This document shows positions 21,406-29,775 of a DNA stretch of 64,000 bases, piece by piece. The stretch is taken from the NCBI GenBank assembly GCA_013360875.1, contig JABWAU010000004.1:22715-86714 (forward strand), written 5' to 3'. The position numbers were made by a program, and so were the translations under genes. The stretch comes from Anaerolineales bacterium (GTDB lineage Bacteria; Chloroflexota; Anaerolineae; Anaerolineales; Villigracilaceae). The notes below the pieces were generated by a model that searched no databases, had not been told where the DNA came from, and saw only the letters and a program-made list of their open reading frames with translations. Position 1 is the first letter of the stretch. Each line of letters starts with the position of its first letter.

Positions 21406-24354
21406 TCCCTCCCTCAAGTGCTCCCTCAAAAACCTCCCCGTATACGATCCCTTCGCTTTCATCACCTGTTCGGGCGTGCCTTCGGCGATCAACCGGCCGC
21501 CCATGTCGCCGCCTTCGGGACCGAGGTCAATGATCCAGTCCGCGACCTTGATGATGTCGAGGTTGTGTTCGATGATCAAGACCGAATTGCCCGAATCCAC
21601 CAGCCTTTGCAGAACTTCGATCAGTTTATGCACGTCCGCCGCATGCAAACCGACGCTGGGTTCATCCAACACGTACAATGTACGTCCGGTTGCGCGTCGC
21701 GAGAGTTCCTTCGAAAGTTTCACGCGCTGCGCCTCGCCTCCTGAAAGCGTCGTCGCGGGCTGACCGACGCGGATGTATCCCAGCCCGACCTCCTGCAATA
21801 GTTTCAACCTGTTCAGCATCGGTGGGTAATTTTTGAACTCTTCGAGCGCGTGATCAACAGTCATATCCAGCACGTCGGCAATCGAATATTTATCGCGGAA
21901 CAAAACCTGCAGGGTCTCGCGGTTGAAGCGTTTGCCGTGACACACGTCGCACGGCACGTACACGTCCGGCAGGAATTGCATTTCGATTCGCAGTTCGCCC
22001 TGTCCCTGGCAGGCTTCACAGCGCCCGCCGTGCACGTTGAACGAGAAACGCCCGGGCTTGTAACCGCGCACTTTGCTCTCGGGCAGTTCAGCGAACAACT
22101 TTCTGATCTCGTCGAACAAACCCGTGTATGTGCCGGGGTTCGAGCGCGGCGTGCGCCCGATGGGGGACTGGTCAATGTTGATGATCTTGTCGAGATGTTC
22201 CACGCCCTCGATGCGCTCGTGCGCCCCCGCTTGCGTGCGCGCGCCCATCAACTCCGCCGCCAGCGCGTTGTATAAAACGTCGCTCATCAACGAGGACTTT
22301 CCCGATCCGCTCACGCCTGTGATGCAGACCAGTTTCCCCAATGGGATTTTGACGTCAATCTTCTTGAGATTATTCGCGGACGCACCCACGATCCTGAGAC
22401 TCTTCCCATTCCCCTCCCGCCTCTTTTTCGGGACCGGGACCTGCTTCCTCCCCGATAGATATTGTCCTGTCAATGACTTTGGGTGCGCCAAAATCTGCTT
22501 TGGGGTTCCCTCTGCAATCACCTGCCCGCCATGCTCGCCCGCGGCGGGACCCAGGTCAATCACCCAATCCGCTTCGAAGATGGTTTCGCTGTCATGCTCC
22601 ACAACCAGAACGGTGTTGCCCAGATCGCGCAAACCCTTGAGCGTTTCGAGCAGTCTTGAGTTGTCGCGCGGATGCAAACCGATCGAAGGCTCGTCCAGCA
22701 CGTACAACACGCCCACCAAACGCGAACCCACCTGGGTGGCGAGTCGAATGCGCTGCGCCTCGCCGCCGGAAAGCGTCACTGCGGAGCGATTCAACGTCAG
22801 GTAATCCAAGCCGACGTTGACGAGAAACGTCAGCCGCTCGTGGATTTCCTTCAACACCCTTTCCGCGATGGCTTTTTGTTTTGACGTGAGCGGGGAGTTT
22901 TTCCCTGAAAGTTTCTTCACCCATTCCAATGTTTTCAGCACGTGCCACGAGTTGGCTTCCACGATGTTGACGCCGTCCACGGTGACTGCCAGCGCGGCAG
23001 GATTCAACCTCTTGCCCTTGCAACTCGGACACGGCCGGTCCGACATGAACTCCGAAATCTTCTCGCGGATGTATTCCGAGTTGGTTTCCTTGTATCGTCG
23101 TTCGAGATTGGTGATCACGCCTTCGAAGGCGCGCGAAAACTTGAATTCGTTTCCGTTTGCGCTCTGGTACGTCATCGGGATCTGTTTCTCCCCTGTGCCG
23201 TACAGGATGATGTGGAGTTGTTCCTTCGTCAGTTCCTTTACGGGTTTGTCCAAATCTATCTTGTACGCTCTGGCGGCGTTCGTCAGGCTTTGCCAGTAAT
23301 AGCCGCCTTCCTCCTTCGGTCCGCTCCACTCCATGCTGGCGATCGCTCCCTCGTTCAGGGACAGGTCGCGGTCCGGGATGATGCGCTCCGGGTCAATCTC
23401 CAGTTTCGAGCCGAGTCCCTGGCAATCGGGGCATGCGCCCTGAGGCGTGTTGAAGGAGAACGTACGCGGCTCGATCTCCGGGACGGTCGAGCCGTGTTCC
23501 GGGCAGGCGAGGTGCTCGGAGAATTGAAGGTCGAAGGTCGAAGGCTTGCCCTGAGCAGCGTCGAAGGACCGAAAGTCACCGCTCTGACCTTTGACTTGTG
23601 ACTTTTGACCATCTACCAGATTCACAGTGATGTACCCCTCCCCAAACTTGAGCGCGGTCTCCACTGAATCTGTCAACCGGGTGCGAGCGGCTTTTCTGTC
23701 CTCCTTATCGCCCTCGCGCGAAACGACGAGACGATCCACCACGGCTTCGATGGTGTGTTGTTTGTAGCGGTCGAGTTCGATCTCGTCGTCGAGCGAATGA
23801 ACCGTGCCATCCACACGGGCGCGGGTGAATCCTGCCTTGCGGATCTCCTCGAAGACCGCCTGGTACGTGCCTTTGCGTCCGCGCACCAGCGGAGCGAGGA
23901 TGAGGATGCGCGTGCCTTCGGGCAGTTTCTCGATGGCATCCACGATCTCCTGCGCCGATTGGCGCGTCACCTCGCGTCCGCACACGGGACAGTGGGGGAT
24001 ACCCGTCCGTGCGAAAAGCAGACGCATGTAATCGTAGATTTCAGTCACCGTGCCGACTGTTGAGCGCGGGTTGTGGCTGGTGGATTTCTGGTCAATCGAA
24101 ACGGCGGGGGAAAGCCCGTCAATGTAGTCAACGTCGGGTTTGTCCATCTGCCCGATGAACTGCCGCGCGTACGCCGAAAGCGACTCGACGTACCGCCGCT
24201 GACCCTCGGCGAAGATCGTATCGAACGCCAGCGACGATTTGCCCGACCCCGACAAGCCAGTGATGACCACGAACTTGTCGCGCGGGATCTCCACGGTGAT
24301 GTTCTTCAAATTGTGGACGCGCGCGCCCACAACGCGGATCGAATTGGATGACAT
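21388..24354 (-). CDS. uvrA: UvrABC excinuclease subunit A with an inserted peptide
   Basis: The 988-residue protein is a full UvrA, which recognises DNA damage and loads UvrB. It has two ABC ATPase halves: Walker [10 protein letters not shown] (about 32-40) and GVSGSGKSS near residue 680; [12 protein letters not shown] and [12 protein letters not shown] signatures; and a C-terminal zinc finger (CEACQGQGE...CDVCHGKRF). In the first zinc module the pair is CPEH rather than CPxC, followed by CPDC. Just before it, about 28 residues including [22 protein letters not shown] are foreign to the family and encoded by a dispersed repeat. The last residues derive from another repeat. Confidence 0.96.
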   Translation of the reverse strand: MSSNSIRVVGARVHNLKNITVEIPRDKFVVITGLSGSGKSSLAFDTIFAEGQRRYVESLSAYARQFIGQMDKPDVDYIDGLSPAVSIDQKSTSHNPRSTVGTVTEIYDYMRLLFARTGIPHCPVCGREVTRQSAQEIVDAIEKLPEGTRILILAPLVRGRKGTYQAVFEEIRKAGFTRARVDGTVHSLDDEIELDRYKQHTIEAVVDRLVVSREGDKEDRKAARTRLTDSVETALKFGEGYITVNLVDGQKSQVKGQSGDFRSFDAAQGKPSTFDLQFSEHLACPEHGSTVPEIEPRTFSFNTPQGACPDCQGLGSKLEIDPERIIPDRDLSLNEGAIASMEWSGPKEEGGYYWQSLTNAARAYKIDLDKPVKELTKEQLHIILYGTGEKQIPMTYQSANGNEFKFSRAFEGVITNLERRYKETNSEYIREKISEFMSDRPCPSCKGKRLNPAALAVTVDGVNIVEANSWHVLKTLEWVKKLSGKNSPLTSKQKAIAERVLKEIHERLTFLVNVGLDYLTLNRSAVTLSGGEAQRIRLATQVGSRLVGVLYVLDEPSIGLHPRDNSRLLETLKGLRDLGNTVLVVEHDSETIFEADWVIDLGPAAGEHGGQVIAEGTPKQILAHPKSLTGQYLSGRKQVPVPKKRREGNGKSLRIVGASANNLKKIDVKIPLGKLVCITGVSGSGKSSLMSDVLYNALAAELMGARTQAGAHERIEGVEHLDKIINIDQSPIGRTPRSNPGTYTGLFDEIRKLFAELPESKVRGYKPGRFSFNVHGGRCEACQGQGELRIEMQFLPDVYVPCDVCHGKRFNRETLQVLFRDKYSIADVLDMTVDHALEEFKNYPPMLNRLKLLQEVGLGYIRVGQPATTLSGGEAQRVKLSKELSRRATGRTLYVLDEPSVGLHAADVHKLIEVLQRLVDSGNSVLIIEHNLDIIKVADWIIDLGPEGGDMGGRLIAEGTPEQVMKAKGSYTGRFLREHLREGVQVHG
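23526..23611 (-). repeat. Dispersed repeat read in frame inside uvrA
   Basis: Contains AAGGTCGAAGGTCGAAGG, the module GGCTTGCCCTGAGCAGCGTC shared with 19799-19880, and AAAGTCACCGC facing TGACTTTTGACC. Translated on the minus strand it adds roughly 28 residues between VNLVDG and the zinc module. Confidence 0.75.
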
Positions 24355-24549
24355 AAGACTCCTGTGCTGAAAGTCTATTTTAGCACAAATGTTTTATTTT
24401 TGAGGGTTTTGCCGACCGCCAAACCTTCATTATACCGAATCGCCAAATTGGACATCCGAAGATGATTTGCAACGCGCATGTTATACTCAAATGCAACTTC
24501 TCAAATCCGGCGGGGTTATTTGTGTTAACCCTGCCGGTAGGATGGACGA

Positions 24550-25122
24550 GTGCAGGAGACCGACTTCAAGGAAGAGGAGATCCTATCGCTTGCTTCGCAG
24601 GGCGACCGTGACGCTTTCGGTCAACTCTACGAGCGATACGTGGACCGCATCTTCAACTACGTTTATTACCGGACGGGCAACCTTCACGATGCGGAGGATC
24701 TTACCGCCCGCGTCTTTCAGCGGGCGATGAACCACATTAAAAATTACACGGACCGTGGCGTGCCATTTTCCGCATGGCTGTATCGCATTGCCCACAACCT
24801 GGTCGCAAACTGGCACCGTGACCGCAGCCGCAGGCAGGAGATTCCGCTCGACGACCTGCCCATCCTCCCGACCCGGGGCGATCATCCCGAAAGGAACCTT
24901 GTCCGTTCGCAGGAACAGGAGGCGCTTCTCAAACTCATCCGGCGCCTGCCCCCGGAGCGGCAAAGCCTCCTCATCCTAAAATTCGTCGAGAACCTCTCGA
25001 ACGCGGAGATCGGGAAGATCATGGGACGCAGCGAAGGCGCTGTGAAAAGCCTTTACCATAGGACGCTTCTCGCCCTGCGCGATCATCTGGGAGACCAAAA
25101 CATCAACCTCGAAGGAGAGTGA
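24550..25122 (+). CDS. ECF-type RNA polymerase sigma factor
   Basis: The product starts at GTG 24550 and has 190 residues. Sigma region 2 is seen in DAFGQLYERYVDRIFNYVYYRTGNLHDAEDLTARVFQRAM (about 17-56) and region 4 in LPPERQSLLILKFVENLSNAEIGKIMGRSEGAVKSLYHRTL (about 134-174). A possible -10 (TATACT, 24482-24487) lies in the leader. Four bases downstream is a DegV gene and then a short one-TM protein. No classical anti-sigma domain is found, but the small TM protein might take that role. Targets unknown. Confidence 0.92.
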   Translation: MQETDFKEEEILSLASQGDRDAFGQLYERYVDRIFNYVYYRTGNLHDAEDLTARVFQRAMNHIKNYTDRGVPFSAWLYRIAHNLVANWHRDRSRRQEIPLDDLPILPTRGDHPERNLVRSQEQEALLKLIRRLPPERQSLLILKFVENLSNAEIGKIMGRSEGAVKSLYHRTLLALRDHLGDQNINLEGE

Positions 25123-25125
25123 GCC

Positions 25126-25968
25126 ATGCTCAGAATTGTGACCGATGGCGCCGCCGACCTCCTGCCCGGATGGGACAAGGAATACGGTATTGACATGATC
25201 CCCGTGAACATCCTATTTGGGGAAAAGTCTTATTTGCAGGGCGTCGAACTGGACAACGAGGGGTTTTACAAACTGGTGGACGAAAGCCGGCGCGTTCCCA
25301 AAACGTCCCAGCCTTCGCCGCACCAGTTCGTCGAGTTCTACCGCAGGGTGGCTCAAAAGGGCGATACGATCCTGTCCATTCACATCACCGCCAAACTCTC
25401 CGGCACTTACGCCTCCGCCGTTTCCGCCGCCGAGGAATTGAAGGCCGAGTTCAACGTCATTCCAATCGATTCCGCGGTCGGTTCGCTCGGCATCGGTTTG
25501 ATGTGCCGCGAAGCCCGCAAATTGGAACGCGCCGGCAAAAGTGTGGATGAAATCGTCAGATACATCGAGGAAGTCAAGTCCAAAATTCTCATCATCCTCA
25601 CGCTGGACACGTTGGAATACGCCAAAATGTCCGGGCGCGTAAAAACACTGCAAGCCGCGCTGGCTTCCGTGCTGAACGTCAAACCCATTGCGGTATTACG
25701 GAACGGCGATTTGGGCATGGCGGAACGGGTGCGTACGCGCAAGGCTTCGCTGGATCGCGTGATCGAAATGGCGAAGGAAGAATACGGCGACAAGCCGATC
25801 TACCTTGCGGCGGTTCACGCGCGCGATCCCAAATCCGGCGAGGCGCTGCTGGAACAGGCGAAACAGCAATTCAATTGCAGGGAGGCGATGCTCGGCGAAC
25901 TGTCCATTTCAATTGCCGCAAACCTCGGACCCGGTACCGTGGGCGTGATCCTCTACCCGGCCGAATAG
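25126..25968 (+). CDS. DegV family fatty-acid-binding protein
   Basis: A 280-residue protein of the expected size. The N-terminal IVTDGAADLLPGWDKEYGIDMIPVNILFGEKSY and the block SIHITAKLSGTYASAV are the DegV signatures; the latter contributes to lipid head-group binding. DegV (FakB-like) proteins hold a fatty acid for phosphorylation by a FakA kinase. No fakA is in the window. It follows the ECF sigma gene by 3 bases and precedes the small TM gene by 15, which suggests one operon linking envelope lipid status with transcription; that link is inference. Confidence 0.93.
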   Translation: MLRIVTDGAADLLPGWDKEYGIDMIPVNILFGEKSYLQGVELDNEGFYKLVDESRRVPKTSQPSPHQFVEFYRRVAQKGDTILSIHITAKLSGTYASAVSAAEELKAEFNVIPIDSAVGSLGIGLMCREARKLERAGKSVDEIVRYIEEVKSKILIILTLDTLEYAKMSGRVKTLQAALASVLNVKPIAVLRNGDLGMAERVRTRKASLDRVIEMAKEEYGDKPIYLAAVHARDPKSGEALLEQAKQQFNCREAMLGELSISIAANLGPGTVGVILYPAE

Positions 25969-25983
25969 AAACCGTGAGACAAA

Positions 25984-26250
25984 ATGATGAGAAGAAAGAC
26001 CACCAAACTTCCCGACGACATCCTCACCCTCGAAACGCGTCTCGCAGGGACCCTGAAACCGATCCAGCCTTCGAGCGACCTTGTCCAACGCCTCAGGGAT
26101 CGCCTCCGCTTCCCGGCTCGCGAGGAGATCGTTTCGCGGCTCGACTGGCGCAGGCTGTTTCTGGTGTTCGGAGGGGTGATGTCTGCCTTGCTGCTGGTTA
26201 TCACGGTTGCGCGCGCCTTCTTCCATTTGGTGGGAAGAAGGAATATGTGA
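25984..26250 (+). CDS. Small one-TM protein in the sigma-DegV operon
   Basis: The 88-residue protein has a charged cytoplasmic-type N-terminus (TTKLPDDILTLETRLAGTLKPIQPSSDLVQRLRDRLRFP), then one TM helix (LFLVFGGVMSALLLVITVARAFFHLV, about 58-83). The segment FVQRLRDRL before the helix resembles the juxtamembrane part of some anti-sigma-like proteins, but no full domain is present. Position in the operon suggests a membrane partner for the sigma factor. Function is unproven. Confidence 0.6.
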   Translation: MMRRKTTKLPDDILTLETRLAGTLKPIQPSSDLVQRLRDRLRFPAREEIVSRLDWRRLFLVFGGVMSALLLVITVARAFFHLVGRRNM

Positions 26251-26312
26251 TTGTTCGTAAGAGGACGAGACCCTAAGTTAAAAGTCCTATTTTTGTTCTC
26301 TCAAAATGCGTA

Positions 26313-26334
26313 GGATGCGCTCTCCAGCGCATCC
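26313..26334. repeat. Perfect hairpin after the small TM gene
   Basis: GGATGCGCT and AGCGCATCC pair perfectly around a CTCC loop. GTTCTCT lies just before it, so this may be another fragment of that repeat family. It could act as a terminator, though no T-run follows. Confidence 0.6.
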
Positions 26335-26390
26335 AGCAACGTTGAAGATCGTCACTTACGCGCAAGGCGAGTAGTTTTGAAACACTTTCT

Positions 26391-26409
26391 AAAGGTTTGC
26401 CAAACCTTT
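26391..26409. repeat. 19-bp palindrome near the end of the HEPN-like gene
   Basis: AAAGGTTTG and CAAACCTTT are exact inverted copies around a single base. The site is just outside the 3' end of the HEPN-like gene. It may be an operator-like site or part of a terminator (TCTTTTATTTC follows on the plus strand). Confidence 0.55.
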
Positions 26410-26416
26410 GGGTCTT

Positions 26417-26746
26417 TTATTTCAACAACTCGTCGCACAATGTTCGCGCTTCGGCGACGAGGTCCGCATCCACGGGGAGTTTGAATTCCTCGGTGACGCG
26501 CAAGGTCAAATGGTCTGCGATCAGCCTCAGGTCGGGAGAAAGAAGCGGGTCGTCCTTGAGCAGGTTCAACAGGTCGTACGCGCTCGTACTTCGTGGACGA
26601 ATCCCCTTTCGTTCCAGATATTCCCGAACCGCGATCCCCGCCGCGCGCCGCGCGCAAACGCGTGCCTGTCCCTCGTTGCCCCTTGCGCGCGCCCGTTCAG
26701 CCTGCGCGAATTCCTTCCTGATCTCTTCGTAAGGGTCGGCCGTCAA
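26417..26746 (-). CDS. HEPN-like small helical protein
   Basis: The 109-residue reading starts with a TTG at 26746 that overlaps the TGA of the preceding glycosyltransferase gene (TTGA); a start further upstream at 26776 would overlap that gene more. The product is all helical with EEIRKEFAQAERARARGNEGQARVCARRAAGIAVREYLERKG, TSAYDLLNLLKDDPLLS and a late DADLVAEARTLCDELLK. This layout resembles HEPN/DUF4145-type helical domains, but the catalytic RX4-6H motif is not seen. The start is uncertain; the coding region is well supported by its length and neighbour overlap. Confidence 0.6.
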   Translation of the reverse strand: MTADPYEEIRKEFAQAERARARGNEGQARVCARRAAGIAVREYLERKGIRPRSTSAYDLLNLLKDDPLLSPDLRLIADHLTLRVTEEFKLPVDADLVAEARTLCDELLK

Positions 26747-27426
26747 TCGAAAAACCTGTATTTCAACAACGCCCACACGGCTTCGAACGCGTCCTTCAAC
26801 TTGATCTTTTTGCCTTCGGAATAATCGCGCGGGTTGAAGGAGATTGGCACCTCGAAAATGCGGTACTTGCGTTTGAGGACCTTGGCGGTGAACTCCGGCT
26901 CGAAACTGAACCGTTTGGAGCGGATGGTTATGCCTTCGATCACTTTGCGGCGAAAGACCTTGTATCCCGTTTCCATGTCGGTCAGGATCGAATCGTACAG
27001 CACGTTGGTCATCAGGGTAAGCATTTGGTTTGCCACCTGATGCCAGAACATGGCGACCCGATGCGGCGCGCCCAGAAAGCGTGAGCCATAGACCACGTCC
27101 GCAAGCCCCTCTTCGATCGGCTGAAGCAGGGCAGGGTAGTCGCGCGGATGATACTCTAGGTCAGCGTCCTGAATGAGCAAAACGTCGCCTTTTGCGGCTT
27201 TCATTCCGCTGACGACCGCCGCGCCTTTGCCCTGGTTTCTTTCGTGCAGGATCACGCGGACTTTTCTTTTGCCGTCCAGTTTTTTCAGGATTTCGCGCGT
27301 GCCGTCCTGAGAGCCGTCGTCAACGACGATGATCTCCTTTGCCAGTTTGGTGGCTTGCACGCGCCGGATGGTCTCCTGGACGTTGTTTGCTTCGTTGTAC
27401 ACGGGGATGATGACGGAAAGGTTCAT
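26743..27426 (-). CDS. Family 2 glycosyltransferase, dolichol/polyprenyl-phosphate mannose synthase-like
   Basis: A 227-residue GT-A protein. The N-terminal LSVIIPVYNEANNVQETI, the acidic nucleotide site IIVVDDGSQDGT, and IQDADLEYHPRDYPALLQPI with its DxD-like DAD are hallmarks of DPM1-type enzymes, which transfer a sugar from a nucleotide to a polyprenyl phosphate. It lacks C-terminal TM helices, so it is the soluble type. The lipid-linked sugar could feed GT-C transferases such as the membrane protein at 35191. It is divergent from the AAA ATPase gene. Confidence 0.88.
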   Translation of the reverse strand: MNLSVIIPVYNEANNVQETIRRVQATKLAKEIIVVDDGSQDGTREILKKLDGKRKVRVILHERNQGKGAAVVSGMKAAKGDVLLIQDADLEYHPRDYPALLQPIEEGLADVVYGSRFLGAPHRVAMFWHQVANQMLTLMTNVLYDSILTDMETGYKVFRRKVIEGITIRSKRFSFEPEFTAKVLKRKYRIFEVPISFNPRDYSEGKKIKLKDAFEAVWALLKYRFFD

Positions 27427-27441
27427 GGTATAGTGTTACAG

Positions 27442-27483
27442 ATTATATACGATAACGTCATTCAAAGTTGGGCGTGCTATAAT
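27442..27483. promoter_or_regulatory. Divergent -10 elements between the glycosyltransferase and AAA ATPase genes
   Basis: On the plus strand TATAAT lies at 27478-27483, 44 bases before the AAA gene start. On the minus strand TATAAT lies at 27442-27447, 16 bases before the glycosyltransferase start. No good -35 box was found for either, so they are tentative. Confidence 0.5.
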
Positions 27484-27526
27484 TCGATCATCTCCAATTT
27501 CGATTTGTCCCATTCCGGGAGGTATT

Positions 27527-28858
27527 ATGACCAACAATCTCATGCGACCCACCGGCGGCTTGAGCGGTTTCACGCCGCCGCCCATTTATTCGGTGGACGA
27601 TACCGGCCTGAACGTTCTCTGGCTTCAGGACCTGACGTTGAAGGTTCTATATTCGCAGGGGTATTTGAGCGGGTTCAAGATCGCCGAGGCGATTGCCCTG
27701 CCTTTTGCAGGCGTCACGGACGGGATCCTGGAGGCGCTGAAACGCGAGAAGTTGATCGAGGTGAAATCGTCGCAGGGCGGGTTGGGCGAGGGCGCATACA
27801 CCTACGGCATCACCGGGGCGGGGATCACCAGGGCGCGTGAAGCGCTGGAACGAAGTCAGTATGCCGGCCCCGCGCCGGTGCCTTTCGAGGTGTATAACGA
27901 AGCCATGCGCCGGCAGAAAACGGGGCGCATGACCGTCACCGCGCGAACGATGCGCCAGGTGCTTTCGCAACTCGTTATCTCCGAGTCCACGTTCCAGCGG
28001 TTGGGTCCCGCATTGAATTCCGGCACGTCCATTTTCATGTACGGTCCGCCGGGAAACGGCAAGACGAGCGTCGCCCGCGCGTTCGGCAACCTCATTCTCA
28101 CACAAACGATGTACATCCCGTATGCCTTGTATCTCGACGGGCAGGTCATCAAGGTTTACGATCAGGTCAGCCATAAACTTGCGCCGGAGACCGAGGGCGG
28201 AGCGTCGCTTCCTAGCACCGGCAACCTTCGCACCAGCGCTCGCCGCGACCCGCGCTGGGTGAAGATCCGCCGCCCGTTCATCGTGACGGGAGGCGAGTTG
28301 ACGCTCGAAGGACTGGACCTCGTGTACGACGACGTGCACAAATTCTACGAAGCCCCCTTCCAGGTCAAAGCCAACGGCGGCATCTTTTTGATTGACGACT
28401 TCGGACGCCAGCAAGTGCGCCCGCGCGACCTGCTCAACCGCTGGATCGTCCCTCTCGAAAACCGCGTGGACTTCCTCACGCTTCACAACGGTCGCAAGGT
28501 CGAAGTGCCCTTCGACGTTTTGATCGTCTTCTCGACCAACCTCCCGCCGAAAGACCTGGTGGACGAAGCCTTCCTGCGCCGTCTGCGGCACAAGATCGAG
28601 ATCGGCGACCCGTCCTACGAGGAATATCGCGAGATCTTCAAGCGCGTGGCAAGCGACAAGAAAGTGGAATACAGCGACCAGGGACTTGCCTACCTCCTGC
28701 AGGAATGGTACATCAAACGCAACCGCAAACTGCGCGCCTCGCATCCCCGCGACCTGTGCGACCAGATCCTGGACATTTCCAGTTACCTTTCCGTCCCGCC
28801 GACCATGTCGCGCGATATGCTGGACCGCGCCGCAAGAGCATACTTCGTGGACATCTAG
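27527..28858 (+). CDS. AAA-family ATPase of unknown role
   Basis: The 443-residue protein begins after a clear GGGAGG ribosome site. Residues 1-115 are a non-ATPase domain that may be a winged helix. A middle region leads to Walker A YGPPGNGKTSVARAFG (about 170-185). The Walker B-like FLIDDFGRQQ (about 286-295) follows, then FSTNLPPKDLVDEAFLRRLRHKIE (about 330-352), a sensor and arginine-finger block resembling MoxR-like or AAA_5 ATPases. No obvious partner is next to it. Related proteins are widespread in Chloroflexota as far as I recall; the substrate is unknown. Confidence 0.8.
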   Translation: MTNNLMRPTGGLSGFTPPPIYSVDDTGLNVLWLQDLTLKVLYSQGYLSGFKIAEAIALPFAGVTDGILEALKREKLIEVKSSQGGLGEGAYTYGITGAGITRAREALERSQYAGPAPVPFEVYNEAMRRQKTGRMTVTARTMRQVLSQLVISESTFQRLGPALNSGTSIFMYGPPGNGKTSVARAFGNLILTQTMYIPYALYLDGQVIKVYDQVSHKLAPETEGGASLPSTGNLRTSARRDPRWVKIRRPFIVTGGELTLEGLDLVYDDVHKFYEAPFQVKANGGIFLIDDFGRQQVRPRDLLNRWIVPLENRVDFLTLHNGRKVEVPFDVLIVFSTNLPPKDLVDEAFLRRLRHKIEIGDPSYEEYREIFKRVASDKKVEYSDQGLAYLLQEWYIKRNRKLRASHPRDLCDQILDISSYLSVPPTMSRDMLDRAARAYFVDI

Positions 28859-28946
28859 CATTGCAGCGCAAGGTTAGGAGCAAAAATCGCTAAACAGCTT
28901 ACGCGCCGCGCTGCGCTGCGCATTGGTGCGTACGGAATTTGTTGCC

Positions 28947-29699
28947 ATGTTCAAAGAATTACCTTACCCCATCATCCTTGCCCACCGAGGCGCGTCGGCT
29001 CATGCGCCGGAGAACACGCTTGCCGCGTTCCAACTCGCCGTCGAGCAGGGCGCGGATGGCATCGAACTCGATGTGAAACTCAGCGCAGACGGGCAGGTCG
29101 TGGTCATCCACGACGCGACCGTGGAGCGCACCACCGGCGCGCGCGGGCGCGTAAAGGATATGACCCTGGATGAACTCCGTTCGTTGGACGCGGGGAGTTT
29201 CTTTTCGGACAAATTCAAAGGGGAAAAGATCCCCACCCTCGCGGAGGTCTTCGAAGCGGTGGGCAGGCGCACGTTTGTCAACGTCGAACTCACCAACTAC
29301 GACACGCGGCGCGATCACCTCGTCGAATCGGTCTGCATCCTGGTAAAAAAATTCGGAATGCAAAAACGCGTGTTGTTCTCGTCCTTCCTGCCCTCCAACC
29401 TCTCCAACGCCCGCCGTTACCTGCCCGAAGTCCCTACCGGCTTGCTGGCTTTGAACGGCCTGCTCGGCGCTTGGGCGCGTTCGTTCGGTTTCGCCTTTGG
29501 GAAGCACGAGGCGTTGCATCCCCACCTCGGGGACGTGACGCAGCAACTGATCTATTTCGTGCATCGCCTGAAGAAGCGCGTCCACGTGTGGACGGTGAAC
29601 GACGCGGCGGATATGCGGAGATTGTTCAAGTGGGGCGTGGATGCGATCTTTACCGACGACCCGCAACTGGCTGTCGGTGTGCGCGGGGAAAAAGGATGA
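28947..29699 (+). CDS. glpQ: Glycerophosphodiester phosphodiesterase
   Basis: From ATG 28947 the protein has 250 residues. ILAHRGASAHAPENTLAAFQLAVEQGADGIELDVKLSADGQVVVIHDATVERTT contains the catalytic HRG, the acidic metal residues and the second His; all are in place. WTVNDAADMRRLFKWGVDAIFTDDP is the expected C-terminal block. It hydrolyses glycerophosphodiesters to glycerol-3-phosphate and an alcohol. No signal peptide is seen, so it is cytosolic. It precedes the GH3-like gene on the same strand. Confidence 0.94.
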   Translation: MFKELPYPIILAHRGASAHAPENTLAAFQLAVEQGADGIELDVKLSADGQVVVIHDATVERTTGARGRVKDMTLDELRSLDAGSFFSDKFKGEKIPTLAEVFEAVGRRTFVNVELTNYDTRRDHLVESVCILVKKFGMQKRVLFSSFLPSNLSNARRYLPEVPTGLLALNGLLGAWARSFGFAFGKHEALHPHLGDVTQQLIYFVHRLKKRVHVWTVNDAADMRRLFKWGVDAIFTDDPQLAVGVRGEKG

Positions 29700-29775
29700 G
29701 GATGAGACCAGGCTTCGGGAACAGCGGACAATTCACGGGTCTGGGAGGAAGCGTTTGCCGGCATTGGGAGAAGGC

